Part shown: positions 16,539-23,970 of the stretch, piece after piece
Layout: each line of letters begins with the position of its first letter
Numbering within the stretch: the stretch's first letter is position 1
Source of the DNA: Myxococcales bacterium
Lineage (GTDB): Bacteria; Myxococcota_A; Polyangia; Polyangiales; Polyangiaceae
Direction: 5' to 3'
Length of the DNA stretch: 41,623 bases
Assembly: GCA_025354825.1 (NCBI GenBank)
Contig: JANXMC010000034.1
Span: forward strand, 1 to 41,623
Notes under the pieces: generated by a model
The model's database searches: none
What the model saw: the letters and a program-made list of their open reading frames with translations, nothing else
What the model was told of the DNA's origin: nothing
Program-made: the position numbers and the translations under genes

Positions 16539-17360
16539 TTAGGTAGACCAGGCGCCTTCGCGCGGAATTCGCAGCGAGAGGCAGGTGAGCGCGCCGTCGC
16601 CCTTGTGAATTTCGGTGAGCGCGAGGCGAACCACGTCGTGGCCGCGGGCCTCGAGATGGCCGGCCGTGGCCGGGGCCGACGCCGACACGAAGACGCGCGA
16701 GCCGATGGCGAGGACGTTGGCGCCGGCGGCCTCGAGGGCGGCGATGCAGGTGAGGCCGCTCGCGCGAAGCGATTCGAGGGCGTCGCCGTCGAGATGAGCC
16801 GCGTCGTAAACGAGCGTAGTCGCATCCACGAGCGTGCACGCCGACTTCAGATGAAGCCCCGAGGGGACGCGCAAAATGTGGGTCGTGAGGCCGTCGAGCG
16901 CGGCGACCTCGGCGAGGCGCGCGGCGCCCGCGTCGTTCGTGCGGGATGAAATTCCGACGTACAGCGCGTCGGCGACACGGAGAACGTCGCCGCCGTCGAG
17001 GGTCGCGGGCTCCGTCATGGTGTGAATGCGAACCATGCTCGCGAGGGCCGCGGCGACAGGGGCGACCTCGGCGCGGCGTGATGCGGCACCGGGCCGTGTG
17101 GCGAGGGCGTTGCGCCCCGTGACGACGACGGTGTCTTCGACGAAGCACGCGTCGGGCGACGCGTCGTCGGCCGCCACCACGGTGACGGCGACGCCGGCGG
17201 CGTGCATCGCCGCGACGTAGGCCGCGTGCTGTGCGCGCGCGGCATCGACGTCAATGGATAGTGTTTCGTCAACACGAAGGCACGACGCGTAGGACGCGGA
17301 AAGCTCTCGCACGAGAACGCGCGAGGGTGGGGCGAAGGGGAGCGGCGCGCGGATGGTCAC
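16539..17360 (-). CDS. Dimethylarginine dimethylaminohydrolase (DDAH)-like amidinohydrolase
   Basis: A 273-residue pentein-fold enzyme. Family residues are in place: FVEDTVVV with its acidic pair, LDGGDVL, catalytic His170 in GLHLKSACTLVD and nucleophilic Cys260 in GALTCLSLR. DDAH hydrolyses methylated arginines to citrulline and methylamine; bacterial relatives include arginine deiminases and other amidinohydrolases, so the exact substrate is not assured. The start is the GTG at 17360, which overlaps the stop of the upstream small lipoprotein gene in a GTGA junction. The much longer frame to 17549 is unsupported. It ends 136 nt before the next lipoprotein gene starts. Confidence 0.85.
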   Translation of the reverse strand: MTIRAPLPFAPPSRVLVRELSASYASCLRVDETLSIDVDAARAQHAAYVAAMHAAGVAVTVVAADDASPDACFVEDTVVVTGRNALATRPGAASRRAEVAPVAAALASMVRIHTMTEPATLDGGDVLRVADALYVGISSRTNDAGAARLAEVAALDGLTTHILRVPSGLHLKSACTLVDATTLVYDAAHLDGDALESLRASGLTCIAALEAAGANVLAIGSRVFVSASAPATAGHLEARGHDVVRLALTEIHKGDGALTCLSLRIPREGAWST

Positions 17361-17683
17361 TTGAGCACCGTCGCACAGAGGACGAACGCCCTGCACCCGT
17401 CCGTCGCGGCAGAGTTTTCGTCGACACACTGCACGCGCCAGCCGTTCGCCCACGGGTGGCTGCTCACCACAGTGCGGCGCTTGCCCGCCTTGAGAACGGC
17501 TTCGTCGATCTCGAAGCCGCCGCCGACCACGGTCGTGCCTTCGAGGCATTCGGCGAAACCGTTGGTGGAGCTCGATTGCGCGGCGGTGAACGCCTTCGTC
17601 GCGGGGATAGGAGGCGCAGCGCAGCCCGCGAACAGCGACACGGCGAAGAGGGAAAGCAGAGAGGCGCGCATAAGGTTCTTCAT
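17357..17683 (-). CDS. Small secreted lipoprotein
   Basis: A 108-residue lipoprotein: signal peptide with LFAGC near residue 21, then an 86-residue mature domain. The segment TVVGGGFEID ... VVSSHPWANGWRVQCVDE shows a beta-rich VVGGGF/SxPxxNGWxV pattern seen in many small secreted proteins of unknown role, with three Cys that may form a disulfide. The start was moved from 17737 to 17683, where the signal peptide begins. It is translationally coupled to the DDAH-like gene by a 4-nt overlap and is divergent from trmY with 59 nt between. Confidence 0.7.
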   Translation of the reverse strand: MKNLMRASLLSLFAVSLFAGCAAPPIPATKAFTAAQSSSTNGFAECLEGTTVVGGGFEIDEAVLKAGKRRTVVSSHPWANGWRVQCVDENSAATDGCRAFVLCATVLK

Positions 17684-17742
17684 CCGAGCAAGATACACAG
17701 CGCGCTTAGACGGGTGCGACCGCGGTGCTAGAAGCACGCGCG

Positions 17743-18363
17743 ATGCGCGCCTTCGTCGTGATTGGCCAGAAGGCCACGGCCTCGCCGGAATTTTTGCTGC
17801 ACGACGTCCCCGGCACGAGCGGTCGCCTCGACGTGCTCCTGCGCTGCGTGCGCGCCGCGATGCTCTATTCCCACGGGCTTCGGCGCGACACGAGAGTCTA
17901 CCTCGTGCTTAAGGGCGGCCCGCTCGCGCCGCGTGTTTTACGCATCGACGGGAGCGCGATCCGCTTCGTGCGCCCCGACGAGCGAAACCTCGCGTCGCTC
18001 GTGAAAAAGGCGCTGGCTCGCGCGTGTGATGCCGAGGGGTTCAACGTGATTCGCCCAGGCCTCGCCTTGGCGAAGGGCGCCCTCGACGTGGTGTTGGACG
18101 ACGTCGGCCCCGTCACGCCGTTCGTGCTTCACGAGGGGGCGACGGACGTACGCGACGCAACGCTCGAAGTCGCGAGCGCGCTGTTCTTCGTGGGCGACCA
18201 CTTGGGGTTCGACCACGAGACGCGTGCCGTGATCGAGGGGTGCAATGCGACGCCCATCGGTGTGGGGCCGGTGAGCGTTCATGCCGACGACGCCATTGCG
18301 ATCGTGACCAACGAGCTCGACAGACGGGAAGCGCGAATCCGAGCGACGCTAGGCGTTTGGTAG
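17743..18363 (+). CDS. trmY: tRNA (pseudouridine-54 N1)-methyltransferase, TrmY/DUF358 family
   Basis: A 206-residue SPOUT methyltransferase. The N-terminus MRAFVVIGQKATASPEFLLHD, the middle LVLKGGP and LRIDGSAIRFV, and the SAM-binding trefoil-knot segment ALFFVGDHLGFDHE fit the TrmY family, which makes N1-methylpseudouridine at tRNA position 54 in archaea. Bacterial members exist but their substrates are less certain. The start at 17743 removes six residues of the longest frame and matches the family start. The convergent marR gene ends 4 nt past the stop. No pseudouridine-54 synthase gene is nearby. Confidence 0.82.
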   Translation: MRAFVVIGQKATASPEFLLHDVPGTSGRLDVLLRCVRAAMLYSHGLRRDTRVYLVLKGGPLAPRVLRIDGSAIRFVRPDERNLASLVKKALARACDAEGFNVIRPGLALAKGALDVVLDDVGPVTPFVLHEGATDVRDATLEVASALFFVGDHLGFDHETRAVIEGCNATPIGVGPVSVHADDAIAIVTNELDRREARIRATLGVW

Positions 18364-18367
18364 GGGA

Positions 18368-18808
18368 CTAACCCTCCTCTACGAGCCCCGTCAGAAATCC
18401 GAGGATCTCCACGCGTGCGTCCTTCGGGACGCGGCTCACGAGGGCTTTGCGCACAGCGCGCGCGTGGACGGGGCGCGCGGTTTTGAGGGCGCGCTTGCCG
18501 GCAGCGGTAATCGCGATCTTCACGGCGGTGCCGTCGGCCTTTTTTCGAACGACCATCTCGCGCTCTTCCATTCGCGTCAGGTGGTGAGAGAGGCGACTCT
18601 TGTCCCATCCCATTTCGTTCGCGAGCTCTTGCTGGCGCAGCTCGCCGCCACCGAGATCCACCAGGCGAGAGAGCACCCCGTAGTCGGCCCCCGAGAGGCC
18701 TGTCTCCTCTGTGATGTCGCGCCCGACTTGCGCCGTGACGGCTTCGGTTGCGCGCTTCCACGCGTGCCAGATTTCGATCTCGCCTTTCGACAGCTCGGAG
18801 GTGCTCAC
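18368..18808 (-). CDS. MarR-family transcriptional regulator
   Basis: A 146-residue winged-helix regulator: helices around SGADYGVLSRLVDLGGGELRQ (in two parts), recognition helix region ELANEMGWDKSRLSHHLTRM, and a wing with VRKKADGTAVKIAIT. It is divergent from the SDR gene at 18889 and almost certainly controls it: two 16-bp palindromic sites lie in the shared upstream region. I prefer GTG 18808; the TTG at 18874 would put both palindromes inside the coding sequence. The ligand is unknown; MarR proteins usually sense phenolic or aromatic compounds, lipids or oxidants. Confidence 0.85.
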   Translation of the reverse strand: MSTSELSKGEIEIWHAWKRATEAVTAQVGRDITEETGLSGADYGVLSRLVDLGGGELRQQELANEMGWDKSRLSHHLTRMEEREMVVRKKADGTAVKIAITAAGKRALKTARPVHARAVRKALVSRVPKDARVEILGFLTGLVEEG

Positions 18809-18829
18809 CGCCTCACGGTAGGAGATGCG

Positions 18830-18845
18830 GGTTGACTTGACAACC
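18830..18845. promoter_or_regulatory. Imperfect palindrome, putative MarR operator 1
   Basis: GGTTGACTTGACAACC reads GGTTGAC on one half and GGTTGTC on the other, one mismatch per seven. It overlaps a perfect TTGACA (18837-18842), a likely -35 box for the plus-strand SDR gene. Its centre is 31 bp from operator 2, about three helical turns, so two dimers would bind the same face. Confidence 0.55.
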
Positions 18846-18864
18846 TCGTCCTCGCCGTTAGGTT
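18837..18864 (+). promoter_or_regulatory. Putative sigma70 promoter of the SDR operon
   Basis: TTGACA at 18837-18842 and TAGGTT at 18859-18864 are separated by 16 nt. The -35 box is perfect and the -10 box weak (3 of 6). The expected start site near 18871 leaves a leader of about 18 nt containing GGGAGG. Both operator palindromes overlap these boxes. Confidence 0.45.
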
Positions 18865-18876
18865 GACGCGTCAACC
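18861..18876. promoter_or_regulatory. Perfect 16-bp palindrome, putative MarR operator 2
   Basis: GGTTGACGCGTCAACC is a perfect palindrome between marR and the SDR gene, covering the predicted -10 box and start site of the SDR operon. It shares the GGTTGAC half-site with operator 1. Typical of direct repression of the divergent operon and of marR itself. Confidence 0.65.
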
Positions 18877-18888
18877 ATGGGAGGTTCG

Positions 18889-19680
18889 ATGACGTTCAAG
18901 GGGTCCCACGTCCTCATCACCGGCGGCAGCACGGGCATCGGCTTCGGCCTCGCCGCGCGCTTCGTCGCCGCAGGGGCAACGGTCCTCGTGACGGGCCGCT
19001 CGGTGGAGAAGTTGGCCGAAGCCAAGCGCGCGGTCCCCGGTCTGCTCGCAACGGTGAGCGACGTCAGTGTCCCCGACGAACGCGAAGCATTGGCCATCTA
19101 CGCAGGGGCGGCGCTCCCCTCCCTCGATGTCGTCGTCAACTGCGCGGGAATTCAGCGGCGCATCCCCCTCGCGGCCGACACGGCACCGTGGAGCGAGCGT
19201 CAGCACGAGATCGACACGCTTTTTTCGGGCGCCGTGCACTTGAATCATTTGCTCATCCCGCGCCTCCTCGCGCGCGGTGCGCCGTCCCTCCTCGTCAACG
19301 TCACGTCGGGCGGCGCCTTCGTTCCGCAAGTGTTCGCGCCGCTCTACAGCGCGTCGAAAGCGGCGCTCCATAGCTATACGGTGACCCTTCGCCACGCCCT
19401 CGCGAAAACCCAGTGTCGCGTCGTCGAGCTCATTCCCCCTGCGGTTCGCACCATGCTGGCCGACGGCGCGACGGCGCCCCACGGCGTGCCGCTCGATCCG
19501 TTCTGCAACGCCGTGTTCGATGCGCTCGTGCGCGGCGAGGCGAACGAAATTGGATACGGTCCAACGGAAGGGATCGCGAGCGCGTCGCAAAGTGATCTCG
19601 CCGGCGCCTTTGAGAAGAGCGCCGCCCGCTTCGACGTACCAGTGTACGAACCCCTTCGTTACACGCGCCAGCTCAATTAG
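18889..19680 (+). CDS. SDR oxidoreductase (DltE/YdfG-like)
   Basis: A 263-residue classical SDR: cofactor motif TGGSTGIG (residues 11-18), VVNCAGIQRRIP, catalytic Ser in NVTSGGAF and YSASK. Segments after it (LRHALAKTQCRVVELIPPAV) resemble DltE-like and short-chain acyl or polyol reductases. The residue after the second strand is Arg (TGRS), which favours NADP(H). I start at the second ATG, 18889, because GGGAGG sits 4 nt before it; the upstream ATG at 18877 overlaps the operator and lacks a ribosome site. It forms an operon with the hypothetical gene 10 nt downstream and is probably repressed by the divergent MarR. Confidence 0.88.
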   Translation: MTFKGSHVLITGGSTGIGFGLAARFVAAGATVLVTGRSVEKLAEAKRAVPGLLATVSDVSVPDEREALAIYAGAALPSLDVVVNCAGIQRRIPLAADTAPWSERQHEIDTLFSGAVHLNHLLIPRLLARGAPSLLVNVTSGGAFVPQVFAPLYSASKAALHSYTVTLRHALAKTQCRVVELIPPAVRTMLADGATAPHGVPLDPFCNAVFDALVRGEANEIGYGPTEGIASASQSDLAGAFEKSAARFDVPVYEPLRYTRQLN

Positions 19681-19690
19681 GTTCTGATCC

Positions 19691-20497
19691 ATGCGCAAAG
19701 CGTTCACGTCGACGACGATCGAGGGGCTGACGATTGAGGACGAGAAGTCCTTTCGCCATGTGGCTCTGTATGCCGATCTCAAAGAGATCCTCACGCGGTC
19801 CAAATACCCGTTTCGAGTTCTCGCGGGCGATTCCGAAGGGCGTTGGGACAGGGCGCTTCTCCTCAATCTGACGTTCTGGGGGGCCACCGCCGGGGGTGAC
19901 GTTCTCGAGAGCGCAACGATCGCGGCCGACGTCGTGGCCCACGTCGCGTGGCACAAGCTCGCGTCGGCGGCGATGCAACCTTCGCCCGGTGCGCCCCTCT
20001 CGGCCGATGCGCTGTTTCTCGGCGAAGCGATCGCCAGCGCGTTCGATGTCTACTTGGTAGGTCGGCTTTTGGGGCACGCGCCCAAGTCGACGTTTCTCGA
20101 ATCGCAGGTTCCCGCGATGGCCGATGCGGCCGACGCCGCGGGACTGTCGGAGGACGAGTTCGATACGTTGGTGCAAGAGATTGCCGACGACCCCGAGCGC
20201 GCCTTCGAAGATCTCCGCGCCCTCCTCTTCGATGCGACGACGGCGCTTCTCGCCTGCACCAGCGCCGAAGAGGGCGCGGCCGCCCTCGCGTCGTTCGACA
20301 GCCACAGGTTCGCGCCGATTTTGCACCGTTACGAGCTGTCGAATTGGGTGCTTTATGCACGCGCTTACGCGCCAACCGCCCTCGCTCAAGATGCGAGCGT
20401 CCGCGCGATCGACCGCGCGCTGCGCGACGCCGACGTTGCGATCGACTGGCTCGCCCGCACCTGGGTGAGCCCGGCACGCAAAGCGCTGCTGGCGTAG
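19691..20497 (+). CDS. Conserved hypothetical protein with an HxxxH motif
   Basis: A 268-residue soluble protein that I do not recognise. Noted features: a helical AADVVAHVAWHKLAS segment with His-x3-His, then FLGEAIASAFDVYLVGRLLG, and further helices with acidic runs (EDEFDTLVQEIADDPERAFEDL). The HxxxH plus a following Glu could be a metal site in an all-helical fold, but no family is established. Ten nucleotides separate it from the SDR stop, so it is co-transcribed and probably under MarR control. No signal peptide is present. Confidence 0.75.
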   Translation: MRKAFTSTTIEGLTIEDEKSFRHVALYADLKEILTRSKYPFRVLAGDSEGRWDRALLLNLTFWGATAGGDVLESATIAADVVAHVAWHKLASAAMQPSPGAPLSADALFLGEAIASAFDVYLVGRLLGHAPKSTFLESQVPAMADAADAAGLSEDEFDTLVQEIADDPERAFEDLRALLFDATTALLACTSAEEGAAALASFDSHRFAPILHRYELSNWVLYARAYAPTALAQDASVRAIDRALRDADVAIDWLARTWVSPARKALLA

Positions 20498-20546
20498 TCC
20501 GCGGCGCTCTGAGATCGGGGTCCCCCCTATCCGCGGGAAAGGTTTT

Positions 20547-20619
20547 GCGCGAAACCATCTGCTCTACTACGAACAGATAGTCCGTTAGTAGTTATCGAGA
20601 TCGTTCCGCGCGAAACCAT
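20547..20619. repeat. 12-bp direct repeat in the convergent intergenic space
   Basis: The sequence gcgcgaaaccat occurs at 20547-20558 and again at 20608-20619. The first copy also pairs with ggttt at 20541-20545 to form a small hairpin. The function is unknown. Confidence 0.5.
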
Positions 20620-20624
20620 TCCCG

Positions 20625-20640
20625 CGAGGGGCACCCCTCG
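20625..20640. terminator. GC-rich hairpin between convergent genes
   Basis: CGAGGGG (20625-20631) pairs perfectly with CCCCTCG (20634-20640) across a very tight loop, 6 nt before the stop end of the minus-strand oxidoreductase gene at 20647. It could end transcription from either side; no T-run is present. Confidence 0.45.
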
Positions 20641-20646
20641 CCCGTT

Positions 20647-21618
20647 TCAGGGGATCAGCACGACCTTGCCGACGGTGCCGCGTGAGGCGACGCGCGTCAT
20701 GGCGGCGGACGCGTCGCGGAGGGGGAGGCGCTCGGAGACCAACGGTTTGATTTTTCCGGAGGCGTACAAACTGTACAAGTCGCGCTGCGCCGCCTGTACA
20801 GCGGCCGGATCGACCACGTTGTACATCCCCCAATGGAGGCCGAGCACCGCGTAGTTCTTCTCGAGAACGTGGTTCGCCTTCACCTCGGGAAAACGCCCCG
20901 ACGTAAAGCCGATGACGACGATGCGACCTTCGAAGGCAATACACTTCGTCGACTTGTCGAACACGTCGCCGCCGACGGGATCGAACACGACATCGGCGCC
21001 ACGGCCGCCGGTCGCAGCCTTCACGCGCGCGACGAAATCTTCGGTCGTGTAGTCGATGGCTTCGTCGACGCCGAGCGCCTTGAGGGCCTCGACTTTTTTC
21101 GCCCCGCCCGCCGTGGCGATCACCTTTGCGCCGGCTGCCTTTCCGAGCTGTATCGCTGCGCTCCCAACGCCCCCCGCGCCGGCGTGAACGAGCAGCGTTT
21201 CCCCCGCTTTAAGGCGCGCGCGTCGGTGCAGCGCGAACCACGCGGTTTGGTAGGTCACCGTGATCGCCGCCGCGTCCTCGAAGGGCATCGCGTCGGGGAT
21301 CACATACGTGTTGTACGGCATCGCGACAGCATGGGTTGCGTAGCCGCCAGAGCCGTCGAGGGTCGACGCGACGCGCGCCCCTTCGGGCAGCTCGGGAGCA
21401 CGGCTCTCGACGACCACGCCGGCGATCTCGAAGCCCGGTACGAACGGCGGCGTGGGCTTAACCTGGTAGGTGCCGGCGGTGTACAGCACATCGGGAAAGT
21501 TGATGGCCGTTGCCCTGATCGCAACGCGCGCCTGACCCGGGTCCAGGGGCGGATCGTTCACGTCTTCCCAAACGAGCGATTCCGGGGGGCCGAATGCGTG
21601 TCCGCGCCATGCTTTCAT
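20647..21618 (-). CDS. NADPH:quinone oxidoreductase family (zinc-independent MDR)
   Basis: A 323-residue medium-chain reductase with no zinc-ligand set. Motifs are FVPGFEIAGVV, the Rossmann motif HAGAGGVGSAAIQLGK (AGGVG core), GADVVFDPVGG and GLHWGMYN. These enzymes reduce quinones or other enones with NADPH in the cytoplasm. It starts 15 nt behind the GH20 hexosaminidase gene, so it is probably the last gene of cassette A, although its cytoplasmic reaction has no clear link to the envelope genes upstream. The length is usual for the family. Confidence 0.92.
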   Translation of the reverse strand: MKAWRGHAFGPPESLVWEDVNDPPLDPGQARVAIRATAINFPDVLYTAGTYQVKPTPPFVPGFEIAGVVVESRAPELPEGARVASTLDGSGGYATHAVAMPYNTYVIPDAMPFEDAAAITVTYQTAWFALHRRARLKAGETLLVHAGAGGVGSAAIQLGKAAGAKVIATAGGAKKVEALKALGVDEAIDYTTEDFVARVKAATGGRGADVVFDPVGGDVFDKSTKCIAFEGRIVVIGFTSGRFPEVKANHVLEKNYAVLGLHWGMYNVVDPAAVQAAQRDLYSLYASGKIKPLVSERLPLRDASAAMTRVASRGTVGKVVLIP

Positions 21619-21633
21619 GGCGCGCAGCGTACC

Positions 21634-23970
21634 CTATCGCGGCGCGCGCAGGAGCATCGGAGCCGTGAGCAGACGGCGCGAAAGGCCGGGGCCCGAAAGC
21701 GCGACATCGAGGGACGCGCCGCCGTGCCGCTGAACGTAAATGAGGACGAAGGGGTGAAGCCCCGCGGCGAGCGCCGACTCGCCCGTTCGCTCGCGCGCAG
21801 CGTGGCTCCCCTCGTTGTCGACGATCCGTGTGCCGCCAACATCGAGGACGCTGCCGTCGTCGGACGTCACGGCAAAGGTGTAAACGCCCTCAACGGGAGC
21901 TTCGATATACCCACGATAGACGAGAGCGTATTCCGTCGCGCGCGCGCGAAGCGGCGCGGGGGCGGCGCTGAACATGAGAGCATTCGTGGTGCGGAGCGGC
22001 TTCGCGGCAAGCACGTCGTCGGCGTGGTCGAAGAGACCTTCGACGTACGAGATGGCGACGCCCGGCTCGAGCTTCGCGACGGCATCGGCCGGGCGAACCG
22101 CCCCCTTTTCGACGATACCTCGCACGACGTAGCTCGCCCGGCCGCCCGGCTCGAAGGTTCGCGCGGCGACGGTCGTCGTCTCGCGAAGAGTCACCGGCGA
22201 TTGCCAAAGAGGGGACTGCGCCGTTGGCGTGCTCCCATCGAGCGTATACCGAACGAGCCCCCCGGGAAGCAGCGGCGGCGGCGAGAGGACGAGCTGTGAC
22301 TCGCCGAGGAAAACGTGGCGCGGCGGGAGACCCGTCGGCGGGTCGACGAACCACGCGACGCCGCGCGCATCGAGGAGGCGGGCGTGGTCGCGAAAGCGCT
22401 CGGCGAAGGGTGGGCGATCTCCGGAAGGCGGGGGAGACCAGGCGATTTCGGCCATCGCGCTCGTTCGTGGAAACAGGAGCAGATCGAGATCGGCACGCGT
22501 CTCGGCGAGCTCGGACCAGAGCGCCGCTTCGACGCCCAACACGTGGGAGCGCCCCGCGGCGTCGAGCCCCGTGAGATTGAGCATTGGGTCGTAGGCGAGC
22601 ACCTGCGTCCACGGGAGCGTCGCCTCCCAACCGGGCTCTTCCTTCATTCCCGACTGCCCGAGATTGAAATACAGAATATCGTTGGGCACGAACACGACGT
22701 CGTGGCCCGCCTTCGCGGCGCGCTCGCCGACGTTACCTCCGCGCCAGGCCATCACGGCGGCGTCGGGCGAAATCCCAGCATCGAACGCCTCGTCCCAGGC
22801 GATCACCGTCTTTCCTCGGGCACGCGCCGTCGCCGACGCGCGCGCCATGAAGTACCGCCCTAGCTGCGACGGGCGTGTGAGCTTTTCGGCTTTCATGCGA
22901 GCGCGGCATTTGAGGCACGCGCTCCATTTCGTCGTCGGGACTTCGTCGCCTCCGAGATGCAAATAGGGGCCGGGGAAGAGAGTCGCGACCTCGCCGATAA
23001 CGTCGTCCAAGAGGGCGAACGCGCCGTCGTTCCCGGCGCAGAGCACGTCGTCGAAGATGCCCCAGGTCGTCGGTACTGGAAGCGCTTGCCCCTGGCACGA
23101 GAGCTCGGGGTGAGATGCGAGAAGGGCGCGCGCATGCCCCGGCATCTCGATTTCGGGAATGACCGTAATGAAGCGATCCTGGGCATAGGCGACGATGGCG
23201 CGAACATCGTCTTGCGAGAAGTACTTAGGAGTCGCGTCGCCGGCACGCACGGCGCCAACGGCGGTGAGCTCGGGGTGGCTTTTGATCTCGATGCGAAACC
23301 CCTGATCATCTGTGAGATGCAGGTGGAGCGCGTCGAGCTTGTAGAGCGCCATGAGATCGAGGAGCCGGAGCACCTCGTCGCGGCCGAAGAAGTGGCGCGC
23401 GACATCGAGGTGGAGGCCACGAAAGGCGAAGCGTGGGGCGTCGTCGATCTGAAGCAGCGGGAGCCTAGAGCGCCCGTGAGCGAGCTCGATGTAGGTTTGT
23501 GCGGCGTAGAAAAGGCCCCGCGCCGTGGCCGCCGAGAGGTGCGTGGCGGCGGCGTCGACACGAAGCGCATAGCGCGCGCCTTCGGTGGAAAAAGGGGCGT
23601 CGGCCGCTGCGGGCGCCGTTTGCTCGATCACGACCTCGCAGGGGGCGGCGGCCACGGATCCATGGACGGCGGCCGCGAGGTAGGCGGCGATGCGCGCGAC
23701 GTCTGCGCCCTCTGAGGCGGCCGCGCAGATCCGGGGCGACGCCGGAAGGGCGCGCGTGCCGCCGGTCATCGAGACGCGCGTTGGCCACGGGACCAGAGGG
23801 AGGGGTCGAGCGGTGGCGGCGTCTGCCGCGTCCGTCGTGTCCACGGGCGGCACGATCTCGCGTGACCGCGAGGGCGCGGGCGCACGCGGCGAATCGACTG
23901 CCTGACGCGCGCAGGCGGTCGCGAGCCCGAAGGCGACGACGCCCGCGACGGCACGGCGTCTCGCGATCAT
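21634..23970 (-). CDS. GH20 beta-N-acetylhexosaminidase lipoprotein with PA14 domain
   Basis: A 778-residue exported hydrolase. N-terminus: signal peptide with LATAC near residue 20. Then a GH20b-type N-terminal domain (~60-165) and the GH20 barrel with FRGLHLDVARHF, LHLTDDQGFRIEIKSHP, IPEIEMPGHARALL and the catalytic pair Asp342-Glu343 in HLGGDEVP. After the barrel come a chitobiase C-terminal-like strand domain (YTLDGSTPT) and a PA14-like domain (YRGYIEAPVEGVYTFAVTSDDGS). It removes terminal GlcNAc/GalNAc from chitin- or peptidoglycan-type glycans by substrate-assisted catalysis. Its start overlaps the stop of the receptor-like lipoprotein gene by 4 nt (ATGA). Part of cassette A. Confidence 0.95.
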   Translation of the reverse strand: MIARRRAVAGVVAFGLATACARQAVDSPRAPAPSRSREIVPPVDTTDAADAATARPLPLVPWPTRVSMTGGTRALPASPRICAAASEGADVARIAAYLAAAVHGSVAAAPCEVVIEQTAPAAADAPFSTEGARYALRVDAAATHLSAATARGLFYAAQTYIELAHGRSRLPLLQIDDAPRFAFRGLHLDVARHFFGRDEVLRLLDLMALYKLDALHLHLTDDQGFRIEIKSHPELTAVGAVRAGDATPKYFSQDDVRAIVAYAQDRFITVIPEIEMPGHARALLASHPELSCQGQALPVPTTWGIFDDVLCAGNDGAFALLDDVIGEVATLFPGPYLHLGGDEVPTTKWSACLKCRARMKAEKLTRPSQLGRYFMARASATARARGKTVIAWDEAFDAGISPDAAVMAWRGGNVGERAAKAGHDVVFVPNDILYFNLGQSGMKEEPGWEATLPWTQVLAYDPMLNLTGLDAAGRSHVLGVEAALWSELAETRADLDLLLFPRTSAMAEIAWSPPPSGDRPPFAERFRDHARLLDARGVAWFVDPPTGLPPRHVFLGESQLVLSPPPLLPGGLVRYTLDGSTPTAQSPLWQSPVTLRETTTVAARTFEPGGRASYVVRGIVEKGAVRPADAVAKLEPGVAISYVEGLFDHADDVLAAKPLRTTNALMFSAAPAPLRARATEYALVYRGYIEAPVEGVYTFAVTSDDGSVLDVGGTRIVDNEGSHAARERTGESALAAGLHPFVLIYVQRHGGASLDVALSGPGLSRRLLTAPMLLRAPR

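Noticed and set aside
18871-19956. 361-codon minus-strand frame opposite the SDR operon
   Set aside because: It covers two plus-strand genes and the operators; no protein features.
20833-22299. 488-codon plus-strand frame opposite the oxidoreductase and GH20 genes
   Set aside because: It spans two well-supported minus-strand genes and has shadow composition.
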